A DNA stretch of 5,963 nt from Calditrichota bacterium (GTDB taxonomy: Bacteria; Calditrichota; Calditrichia; RBG-13-44-9; J075): positions 1-5,963 of the forward strand of contig JAJRYW010000055.1 of assembly GCA_024275555.1 (NCBI GenBank). The letters run 5' to 3'. The position numbers and the translations under genes are program-made. Shown one piece after another: positions 1 through 5,196 of this stretch. The stretch's first letter is position 1, and the number at the start of each line of letters is the position of its first letter. Under the pieces are notes generated by a model. That model did not search any database and was not told the origin of the DNA. It was given only the letters and a program-made list of their open reading frames with translations.

Positions 1-202
1 ATCTGTTAACACTCAAAACTTTATCTTTAATTTACAATTATTTCAGCAAATTCAATGTCGAATACGCACAGATTTCTCTTCCCGGCAAACCGGGATTCGT
101 GGCAACGCCATCCCGCGCCAACGGCGCCACGTTGTGGTTGGGAAAATGACAGTGTTTTTTTAAAGTTAATAATTACAGTTCTTTAAAAGGTAATAAGGTC
201 TA
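1..202. other. Gene-free stretch downstream of the flavin-reductase gene
   Basis: I see no credible coding frame here. The stretch is A+T-rich at both ends with a GC-rich core (about 80-131) that holds two adjacent inverted repeats, listed separately. Next to the gene's stop there is also a weak A+T inverted repeat, TTTTAAAG paired with CTTTAAAA (about 158-188), with a loop of about 15 bases. There is no clear stem followed by a T-tract on the minus strand, so the end of the upstream transcript is not obvious. The gene just upstream ends with two stops in a row (TAA TAG). Confidence 0.5.
80..131. repeat. Two adjacent GC-rich hairpins
   Basis: The first hairpin (80-95) is TCCCGG, loop CAAA, CCGGGA: six perfect pairs around a tetraloop. 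The second (98-131) has arms CGTGG-CAA-CGCC and GGCG-CCACG: nine pairs interrupted by a three-base bulge, with a 13-base loop. They are two bases apart and about 70 bases downstream of the flavin-reductase stop codon. Neither is followed by a T-tract on either strand, so a classical intrinsic terminator is not supported. They could be an mRNA 3'-end stabilising structure or a REP-like palindromic repeat. I cannot tell whether the sequence recurs in the genome. Confidence 0.4.
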
Positions 203-913
203 TTAATACTTTATATCATCTTTGTCAAGGCTTTGCCCGATATGGCCGACTAATTTGCCCATAGTATAAAACTCCCCGCTTCCGGGGGTCATTCCAAAAA
301 AGGGCGTCGAGGCGACAATCAACCTCCCGTTTTCATCGCAGACATGTTCATGGACGGCGGTTGCTAAAACATCTGCCAGGAACATCGTTCTTACCGGGGG
401 AACTGCAATTTCATCAAACACCCGGCATTCCACATGTATGGGCGACTCCTTGATGGCGGGGGCGTTTACTTTTACGGCTTTTTCCCGGGTAAGCCCGGTA
501 AGCGAAAATTTATCCAGCGCTTTTTTGGAGTTCATATCCACCATGTCAAACTGTTCGGCCATATCGGCTGTGGGGACGTTGAGCACAAACTGGCCGTGTT
601 TCCGGATCAGCCCCAGGGCGACATGCTGCTTATGAACGCTAATGCCGACTTGCGGGGGCTTGCTGTTAATGACAAATGTCCAGACAACCGTGATCTCGTC
701 CCGGATATCCTTTTCGCCGTTCACCGTTAATAAGATTGCCGGAACGGGCGGGATCATCGGGCTGGGGGTTGCCAGCAGTTTCCTTTTCCCCGATCTTTCC
801 CCGGCCCATACGGGTGCGGTGCGGCCGATCATCCCGGAACTGCCGAAAAGTGTTATGACAGCGGTCTCCCGGAGAAAAACTCTTCGGTTAATTTTTTTCA
901 GGGGCTTTGCCAA
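203..913 (-). CDS. Tat-exported flavin reductase-domain protein (FMN-binding split barrel, flavoredoxin-like)
   Basis: A 236-residue protein. The N-terminus carries a twin-arginine signal: N-R-R-V-F-L-R at residues 9-15, a hydrophobic stretch at about 17-29 and a V-W-A cleavage site ending near residue 37. The rest matches the flavin reductase-like, FMN-binding split-barrel family. The segments TVVWTFVINSKPPQVGIS (75-92), GQFVLNVPT (107-115), LDKFSLTGLT (133-142), PIHVECRV (158-165) and FLADVLA (178-184) sit in the order expected for flavoredoxin-type proteins. By family knowledge it would bind FMN and transfer electrons from a reduced partner; partner and substrate are unknown. Family members are usually cytoplasmic and about 190 residues, so the Tat leader is notable, and it fits export after cofactor loading. 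The start is TTG at 911-913, with AAAGGAG seven bases upstream inside the last codons of the amidohydrolase gene. The gap to that gene is one base, so translational coupling is likely. A nearby ATG (916-918) is in another frame. Confidence 0.9.
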   Translation of the reverse strand: MAKPLKKINRRVFLRETAVITLFGSSGMIGRTAPVWAGERSGKRKLLATPSPMIPPVPAILLTVNGEKDIRDEITVVWTFVINSKPPQVGISVHKQHVALGLIRKHGQFVLNVPTADMAEQFDMVDMNSKKALDKFSLTGLTREKAVKVNAPAIKESPIHVECRVFDEIAVPPVRTMFLADVLATAVHEHVCDENGRLIVASTPFFGMTPGSGEFYTMGKLVGHIGQSLDKDDIKY

Positions 914-914
914 T

Positions 915-2222
915 TCATTTCTCCTTTGATTCGGGCGTCTTGTTGTGTTTCGCAGGCGACTCCTGCTGAGGCGTTTTAATGACTTTTCCGTTTTTCATCA
1001 CAAACTCCACCTGTTTCAGGGCAAAAATATCTTTCAGGGGATTTCCGGGAACAGCGATCAGGTCGGCGGCCAATCCGGCCGCGACAGCCCCTCTTTCGTT
1101 TTCGACGCCCAGCAATTTTGCCGCATTGGCGGTCATTGCCCGGAGTGTCTCCAGCGGCGGAACACCGGCGTCTTTCCAGCTATCCAAAATCGTAAGCGCC
1201 ATCTCTCCCCGGGTGCGGTTTCCGGTCTCGTAGAGCGCATCGCTTCCGTATACCAGCGTTACACCGATGCGGTGCGCCCGCTGCAAGCGGTCGATAAGAA
1301 CCGCGTATCGCTGCTCTGCGCCGAAGAGTTCCCACACCTCCCGGGGCATTTCCGTTCCCACCAGGGCGGTCCCGTTTTTCCGGGCCAGCATCAGGGTTTC
1401 ATCATCCATGCGGGTTCCATGTTCGATGGAAGCAACGCCGGCCATTACGGCATTCCTGGCCGCTTCCGGGGTATGGCAGTGGGCGGCGACTTTAAGCCCG
1501 GCGCGCCTGGCTTCTTCGACCATAAACCTCAAATCATCCTCAGAGTAGCTATAGGGCTGATTGTCCACCACAACCTTGATAACCTTTGCCCCAAAATGAA
1601 TATTTTCCCGGATTGCCTTGCGCATCTCATCCCGGGTGTCGGCGTAAAAATACTCGGGAGTACCCAGGCCGGGACGCTCCGGGTTGAGCTGAAGCTGCCC
1701 GCCGTACGGAGCGATAATACGTCCGGCGTTGATGATGGTCGGCCCCGGGAACAGGCCGTTCTCAATGGCCCGGCGCAAGTCGGTGTCGGCGTAGTTGCCG
1801 GCGTTGCCGACATCGCGCACGGTAGTAAAACCCGATTCCAGCATCGAGGCCGCTTTGACGACCCCGGTCAGGGCCCGGTAGGAGGTGCTGGTTTGCAGGA
1901 TGTAGGAGGTGAACCGTTCGGTTATGCGCCCCTGCCAACTGCTGTCGAGCGCCACATCAGTGCAGAGATGGGTGTGGGCGTCGATCAGTCCCGGCAGAAC
2001 CGTAAAGGCGGAGAGATCGATTACCCGGGCGCCCGGCGGGACGGCTGTCCCGAAACCGACCGATTTGATCCGTTCCCCTTCCACAAGGATGATCCGGGAA
2101 TTAAAAGATTTGCCGGAGGCCGGGTCAATGAGGAGACCCGCCTTAATCGCTATAATTTGCGAAACGCTAATTTGAGGAATTAGAAATGCCAGTACACAAA
2201 TGGTAAGCAGAAGTCTTCGCAA
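915..2222 (-). CDS. Exported metal-dependent amidohydrolase (imidazolonepropionase/Xaa-Pro-hydrolase-like)
   Basis: A 435-residue amidohydrolase-superfamily enzyme with a Sec signal peptide (residues 1 to about 21: MRR, then a hydrophobic core ending near SVS). It has the usual layout of an N-terminal beta-sandwich strand region (about 25-75) and a metal-binding TIM barrel. Visible ligands are the HxH motif in GLIDAHTHL (His83, His85), a candidate bridging carboxylated lysine in VIKVVV (Lys216), His248 and/or His250 in VAAHCH, His268 in SIEHGT, and Asp328 in YGSDA. FTTVRDVGN (132-140) is also typical of this subgroup. Such enzymes hydrolyse cyclic amides or the amide bond of N-acyl or Xaa-Pro dipeptides; I cannot name the substrate. 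A lysine/glutamate-rich tail (about 415-435) follows the catalytic domain. The start is TTG at 2220-2222, with AGGAGG nine bases upstream. An in-frame TAA two codons before it rules out any earlier start. The gene forms a unit with the flavin-reductase gene one base downstream. Confidence 0.92.
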   Translation of the reverse strand: MRRLLLTICVLAFLIPQISVSQIIAIKAGLLIDPASGKSFNSRIILVEGERIKSVGFGTAVPPGARVIDLSAFTVLPGLIDAHTHLCTDVALDSSWQGRITERFTSYILQTSTSYRALTGVVKAASMLESGFTTVRDVGNAGNYADTDLRRAIENGLFPGPTIINAGRIIAPYGGQLQLNPERPGLGTPEYFYADTRDEMRKAIRENIHFGAKVIKVVVDNQPYSYSEDDLRFMVEEARRAGLKVAAHCHTPEAARNAVMAGVASIEHGTRMDDETLMLARKNGTALVGTEMPREVWELFGAEQRYAVLIDRLQRAHRIGVTLVYGSDALYETGNRTRGEMALTILDSWKDAGVPPLETLRAMTANAAKLLGVENERGAVAAGLAADLIAVPGNPLKDIFALKQVEFVMKNGKVIKTPQQESPAKHNKTPESKEK

Positions 2223-2229
2223 TCGTTAT

Positions 2230-2235
2230 TTCCTC
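2230..2235 (-). promoter_or_regulatory. Shine-Dalgarno deciding a TTG start (amidohydrolase)
   Basis: On the minus strand AGGAGG lies nine bases before the TTG at 2222-2220. The in-frame codons just upstream of the TTG are TAA CGA, so no longer reading frame exists. The hydrophobic signal peptide begins right after the TTG. Together these fix the start at this non-ATG codon. Confidence 0.7.
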
Positions 2236-2271
2236 CTGTAATGGGTAGAACAGGCTGATGATGCCATTGCA

Positions 2272-2300
2272 ATTATCACCGAATTTAAGGCGTTTCCGAA
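2272..2300 (-). promoter_or_regulatory. Weak candidate sigma-70-type promoter for the amidohydrolase/flavin-reductase pair
   Basis: On the minus strand a -10-like GATAAT (2272-2277, five of six matches to consensus) is preceded at 17 bases by TTCGGA (2295-2300, three of six). This would start transcription about 40 bases before the TTG start. I see no strong terminator between the membrane-protein gene and this site, so readthrough from that gene is also possible. The -35 match is poor. Confidence 0.28.
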
Positions 2301-2330
2301 CCTGCCGCTTTTTCCGGTTTGGATGGTGAT

Positions 2331-2837
2331 TTACTTGGGGATTTTACAAATAAACTCTTCGTCGTACATGGATTTGTAGCTGATCTCAATACTGATCCGC
2401 TTATATACCTCCGGAAGAATTTTCTCCAGTTCATCATCTTTGGCCAGGTAAAACCTGATGATATGAATTTTTTCATTCGCCCGTATAGTCCTTCCCGGGT
2501 AAATCGCGCCATGAGAGACATCCCGATCATTCAGTCCCAATTTATCAATAAATTCTTCGTATCCGGAAAATCCGGTATAACGTATTTCCTCACCGTCGAT
2601 AAAAATTCTCTTTCCGGTTATTATCGACGGGCCCAATCCATTATTCGTTAACACATAGCCAAAGTTGTTTTTGCCCGACTCAAATATGAGTTCGAGTTTG
2701 GGGCTGACGGATAGTCGGTTATGCTTTCTGGTTTCGATTCCCTGCCAGGTTGTGACCACGATAGAAGCCAGGGCAATAATGATTGCCGATATAGAAACAA
2801 TTGTGTCGGATGATATTTTTGAAATGCGCTTATTCAT
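2331..2837 (-). CDS. Small single-pass membrane protein of unknown function
   Basis: From the preferred start the protein has 168 residues. A short basic N-terminus (MNKRISK) precedes one strongly hydrophobic segment at about residues 11-31, then TRKHNRLSVSPKLEL (36-50), then a roughly 115-residue soluble domain rich in beta-strand-like stretches with NNGLGPSII at 65-73. I recognise the TRKHNRLSV-P and NNGxGP(A/S)I combination from a widespread family of hypothetical bacterial membrane proteins, but know of no assigned function. The frame is open upstream to an ATG at 2900. I prefer ATG 2835-2837 because AGGA sits seven bases before it and the membrane segment then follows directly; the extra 21 residues have no obvious role. 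The gene is followed after 108 bases by the amidohydrolase gene on the same strand, without a clear terminator. It looks A+T-richer than its neighbours, which may mean separate acquisition. Confidence 0.75.
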   Translation of the reverse strand: MNKRISKISSDTIVSISAIIIALASIVVTTWQGIETRKHNRLSVSPKLELIFESGKNNFGYVLTNNGLGPSIITGKRIFIDGEEIRYTGFSGYEEFIDKLGLNDRDVSHGAIYPGRTIRANEKIHIIRFYLAKDDELEKILPEVYKRISIEISYKSMYDEEFICKIPK

Positions 2838-2946
2838 CGGCCATTCCTGATCCCTGTTCCGGTATTGTGCCGAGCCGCCCAGGATCTGCCAACGGTGCAA
2901 TTCGGCTGCTGGCGGCTCTGATCTCCCAAGTTTGATTCACATTGCG

Positions 2947-2975
2947 AATTTAATGAACTTTCCGCACTTTTACAA
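2947..2975 (-). promoter_or_regulatory. Candidate promoter for the small membrane-protein gene
   Basis: On the minus strand TTGTAA (2970-2975) and TAAATT (2947-2952) are separated by exactly 17 bases. Each matches its sigma-70 consensus hexamer at four of six positions. Transcription would begin near 2940, leaving an untranslated leader of about 100 bases before ATG 2837. The 11-G tract lies about 56 bases upstream of the -35 element. Confidence 0.35.
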
Positions 2976-3020
2976 ATACACAGAATTCGCCGGCCGGTTG
3001 CAAATGATTTTTCCGCTCAA

Positions 3021-3216
3021 CTTTTTTTGAGGGGGGGGGGGTTGGGCAGGCGCATGATGACGCCATAACTTCCCCGCATCCGGTTGCGGCTGAAGCAGAT
3101 CATTGCGTGAGATCAGTTCCCTGGAGAATCCCCAGTCGGCAATCTTTAGCGCCGTCGGCCTTTCCGGTGTTTTTAGGGCTCTGCCGGTATTTCTTTTACA
3201 CCTCAAAAAAAAAAAG
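3021..3216. repeat. Imperfect inverted repeat of homopolymer-rich arms flanking about 170 bases
   Basis: CTTTTTTTGAGG at 3021-3032 is the reverse complement, over 11 bases, of CCTCAAAAAAA at 3201-3211; the right arm then continues with more A. The inner 168 bases hold the G tract and no recognisable gene. The arms are low-complexity, so the pairing may be accidental. I see no target-site duplication next to the arms. Confidence 0.3.
3031..3041. repeat. Mononucleotide tract of 11 G (C on the minus strand)
   Basis: An uninterrupted run of 11 G follows TTTTTTTGA. Runs this long are rare by chance in a sequence of this composition and tend to change length by slipped-strand mispairing. The run is intergenic, upstream of the candidate promoter of the small membrane-protein gene. 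The true length may also be uncertain because such tracts are error-prone to sequence. Confidence 0.8.
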
Positions 3217-3240
3217 AGAATATCCTGACATCGGAAATAA

Positions 3241-3275
3241 CCGGGGGGGAACAAACGGTTGTTTGTTCCCCCCGG
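3241..3275 (-). terminator. Strong hairpin, probable transcription terminator of the cytochrome gene
   Basis: The arms CCGGGGGGGAACAAAC and GTTTGTTCCCCCCGG surround a four-base loop. This gives 13 uninterrupted inner pairs, then a one-base bulge and two more. It lies about 73 bases past the cytochrome stop. On the minus strand it is followed by TTATTT, and about 25 bases further by a run of 11 T. The immediate T-tract is interrupted, so termination may be imperfect, but the position and stem strength fit an intrinsic terminator. Confidence 0.6.
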
Positions 3276-3348
3276 TGTTGATGCCTTTGTTCGGCGCCAT
3301 ATCCTTCGATAGGCTGAATGCTCTCTGGCAGCCCTGTTTTGGCGCTTA

Positions 3349-4752
3349 CTATAGCTGGCGCATAAATGCGACCAGGTCCTCTTTCTCCTGCTTGCTCAGC
3401 TTGAGTTCCAGAACCAGGTTAAAGAACTCTACCGTATCTTCCAGGGTCAGCAGTCTTCCATCGTGTAAATAGGGCGGCGAGTCTTTGATGCCGCGCAGGG
3501 GGAAGGTCTTGATGGGGCCGTCTGCGCTGGCCATGCGCCCGTTGATCATGCGGGGCTTGAAGAATCTTTCTACTTTCAGATTATGCATAAGATGGTCCGT
3601 GTAATACGGAGCCGGGTGGCAACTCGCGCATCCGGCCTTTCCGAAGAATAAATCCTGCCCGCGCATCTCGGAGGCGGTAGCCTTTTTAGGGTCCAGTTTT
3701 CCATCAATTCCAAGCTTGGGCGCCGGCGGGAAATCCAGCAGGGCCTGGAACTCCGCCATAAAGTGCACTTGGCTGCCCCGCTCGAGGATGTTCACACCTT
3801 TCTTGGTAGCAATTACCGGGTCGCCGTCGAAATACGCAGCGCGCTGCTCAAATTCGGTAAAGTCCTCGATGGTTTTCAGAGCGCGCTGGGAGCCGAACAG
3901 GCGCTGGATGTTCACCCCGCGCAGGGAAGGCGTATCAATACGGTGGCGGAACTCCTGGGGACGGATGTCGCCGACCAGGTGCGTGGCCGCATTGGTGTGC
4001 CCGTTTACATGGCAGTCGAAGCAGGAGACGCCCAGGCTGGGTCGCGCAGAGCGCCGATCATCCGTTTGGTTGAACTGCTGCTGGGGGAAGGGGGTCACCA
4101 GCAAGCGGAGGCCTTCCAACTGTTTCGGGTTCAATATCCCGTTGAACAGTTCATAGTAGTTGTCCGTGGTGACAACTTTTCCCTGGGAAACATCTCCGAG
4201 GTCGGGCCGTGTGGTCAGGTAGATAGGCGGGGGATATTCCGGCAGAAAGTGGTCCGGCAGGTCGTAATCCAGGTCAAAGCGGGTAAGATCACGGCCCACC
4301 TGTTTCTTGATTTCTTCGATGTGGTACCTGGGAAAGACCATGCCGCCTTCCCAGTGGTTGGGGTGCGGAAGGGGCAGGAATCCGGCCGGAAAAAGGTCTT
4401 TCTTACGTATTTCCCCCGGGCTCATTGCCGCCAATTTCTCCCAGGTCATGCCCTTCGGAAGTTTGACACGGACGCCTTCCTGAATGGCCTTGCCCCGCGA
4501 CATTGCCACGCCCCTGGCAGGGCGGTTGCTCAGGTCGTAGCGCTCATTCAGCAAATCCATCTGCCTCTTCATGACCCCCGGTTTAGCGGCCTTCATTCGA
4601 GCCATGACCGTTGCAAAGTTTTCTTTGAGAACCACCGGAGCATAGCTCGAAGGTTTTGCCGTTTCCTGGGCAGAAACTGCACCCATAACGGCGAGCACTG
4701 CGGCAACTATCACCCACAGCGCCCAATAGTGCTTTGACGATTCGCATTTCAT
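3349..4752 (-). CDS. Exported di-haem c-type cytochrome, cytochrome c peroxidase/MauG-like
   Basis: A 467-residue periplasmic protein. A Sec signal peptide covers residues 1 to about 28 (hydrophobic core 10-27, cleavage after AVSA). Two CXXCH sites would bind haem covalently: CFDCH at 244-248 and CASCH at 375-379. The C-terminal half has the signatures of the bacterial di-haem peroxidase/MauG group: DTPSLRGV (273-280), RGQDLFFGKAGCASCHP, FPLRGIKDSPPYLHDG (417-432) and LTLEDTVEFFN (435-445). The haem sites are 131 residues apart, close to the spacing in that family. Unlike the roughly 320-residue classical enzymes, about 215 mature residues precede the first haem motif; that part is rich in P, H and charged residues and I recognise no domain in it. 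Peroxidase activity is not proven; electron transfer or oxidation of an exported substrate is equally possible. ATG 4750-4752 has AAGGAGG eight bases upstream. The gene looks monocistronic, with a candidate promoter (4852-4880) and a strong downstream hairpin. Confidence 0.93.
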   Translation of the reverse strand: MKCESSKHYWALWVIVAAVLAVMGAVSAQETAKPSSYAPVVLKENFATVMARMKAAKPGVMKRQMDLLNERYDLSNRPARGVAMSRGKAIQEGVRVKLPKGMTWEKLAAMSPGEIRKKDLFPAGFLPLPHPNHWEGGMVFPRYHIEEIKKQVGRDLTRFDLDYDLPDHFLPEYPPPIYLTTRPDLGDVSQGKVVTTDNYYELFNGILNPKQLEGLRLLVTPFPQQQFNQTDDRRSARPSLGVSCFDCHVNGHTNAATHLVGDIRPQEFRHRIDTPSLRGVNIQRLFGSQRALKTIEDFTEFEQRAAYFDGDPVIATKKGVNILERGSQVHFMAEFQALLDFPPAPKLGIDGKLDPKKATASEMRGQDLFFGKAGCASCHPAPYYTDHLMHNLKVERFFKPRMINGRMASADGPIKTFPLRGIKDSPPYLHDGRLLTLEDTVEFFNLVLELKLSKQEKEDLVAFMRQL

Positions 4753-4766
4753 GGGCTGTTCCTCCT

Positions 4767-4784
4767 TATCCTTTTTCTTGGATA
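4767..4784 (-). promoter_or_regulatory. Small hairpin next to the cytochrome ribosome-binding site
   Basis: On the minus strand TATCC, an eight-base loop and GGATA form a five-pair stem whose last base is the first base of the Shine-Dalgarno AAGGAGG (4761-4767). A second short stem, GCCG with CGGC (4813-4826), lies further upstream in the leader. Both are weak. They could modulate ribosome access or be coincidental; no known riboswitch pattern is visible. Confidence 0.2.
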
Positions 4785-4851
4785 TGGCGTCTTACCACCC
4801 CACTTCATATGTGCCGACAAGGCGGCTGCCAGAGCTTTAGTTTACACTGCA

Positions 4852-4880
4852 AAATTATCATAAAAACGGTTGTATTTCAA
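4852..4880 (-). promoter_or_regulatory. Candidate promoter for the cytochrome gene
   Basis: On the minus strand TTGAAA (4875-4880, five of six matches to the -35 consensus) is followed after 17 bases by TAATTT (4852-4857). TATGAT (4857-4862) overlaps it and is the better -10 match, but would leave only a 12-base spacer from this -35. Transcription would begin near 4845, giving a leader of roughly 90 bases before the cytochrome ATG. Confidence 0.4.
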
Positions 4881-5076
4881 GTTGTTATCGTTGTTGACGC
4901 CACGGTTTGGCTAGCCATCCCCTTACAAGGCGGCGTCGTCGGTATTGGGAGAAACGCTGGTTACAGGGGAGTTCACCAGGGCCTGCATACTAAGGTGCGT
5001 ACCGGGAATCCTGATGCGCTTCCCGGGGGGAATAAGTTTTTTCATTTCCCGCCGTGGAGACCGATAGTTATGCAGC

Positions 5077-5107
5077 GTCCCGGAACAGGCCGGGGCTTTA
5101 TTATTTC
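5077..5107 (+). terminator. Terminator-like hairpin read on the plus strand
   Basis: GTCCCGG (5077-5083), a six-base loop and CCGGGGC (5090-5096) form seven pairs including one G-T, followed by TTTATTATTT on the plus strand. No plus-strand gene precedes it, so it would act only on antisense or stray transcripts. On the minus strand, the direction of the flanking genes, there is no T-tract after the stem. Confidence 0.22.
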
Positions 5108-5196
5108 TCCGGATGTTGGGGATTTTCTCGACGCCAATATATCATTTTCGAGTGTGCGGACCCGGCGGAAGCAGTACACCTTGTAGGATGGCCTGT

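Larger units (their letters stand above)
2838..3348. other. Gene-free stretch between the membrane-protein and cytochrome genes
   Basis: I found no convincing gene in these 511 bases. The longest frames use the homopolymer tracts and have no family features. The stretch does contain a candidate promoter for the membrane protein (2947-2975), an uninterrupted run of 11 G (3031-3041), a run of 11 A (3205-3215), an inverted repeat made by the flanks of these tracts, and a strong GC-rich hairpin just behind the cytochrome gene (3241-3275). These are listed separately. The part between 3050 and 3190 has balanced composition and might be a decayed gene, but I recognise nothing in it. Confidence 0.6.
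4753..5196. other. Gene-free stretch between the methyltransferase and cytochrome genes, with a possible decayed frame
   Basis: I accept no intact gene in these 444 bases. On the minus strand one frame is open from 5141 to a TAA at 4923-4925. It contains a 40-codon piece starting at ATG 5043-5045 (MKKLIPPG...) with no good ribosome site. Past that TAA the same frame continues with protein-like sequence (PNRGVNNDNNLKYN, FYDNFAV, TKALAAALSAHM), broken only by TAG (4911-4913) and TAA (4842-4844). All three stops are one C-to-T change from a glutamine codon. A plus-strand frame (4734-5186) is also open but has no ribosome site and overlaps the cytochrome start. The cytochrome promoter and leader lie within the left part. 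Confidence 0.4.

Noticed and set aside
98..131. Integron attC-like site
   Set aside because: Paired arms are present, but the core sites do not fit the attC pattern and there is no cassette or integrase gene in the window.
1529..1813. Minus-strand frame of 94 codons in an alternate phase
   Set aside because: It lies inside the amidohydrolase gene in another frame and has no features of its own.
945..2183. Long plus-strand open frame of 412 codons
   Set aside because: It lies antisense to the amidohydrolase, whose signal peptide and metal-ligand motifs are unmistakable. The plus-strand translation has no recognisable domain and no ribosome site.
2838..2900. Extended N-terminus of the membrane protein (ATG at 2900)
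   Set aside because: The extra 21 residues are unremarkable. The ATG at 2837 has a better-placed AGGA and leads straight into the membrane segment.
2970..3254. Minus-strand frame of 94 codons across the G tract
   Set aside because: It reads through the homopolymers as runs of proline and phenylalanine, starts inside the terminator hairpin and resembles no family.
3763..4737. Plus-strand open frame of 324 codons
   Set aside because: It is antisense to the di-haem cytochrome. Open antisense frames are common opposite GC-rich genes, and no family features are seen.
5016..5036. TTCCC/GGGAA stem followed by a T-run on the plus strand
   Set aside because: The loop would be only three bases, the stem is short and the T-run is offset. 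With no plus-strand gene nearby it is not a credible terminator.
4734..5186. Plus-strand open frame of 150 codons
   Set aside because: It overlaps the cytochrome start region and its ribosome site, lacks its own ribosome site and shows no recognised motif. It remains a weak alternative to the decayed minus-strand frame.
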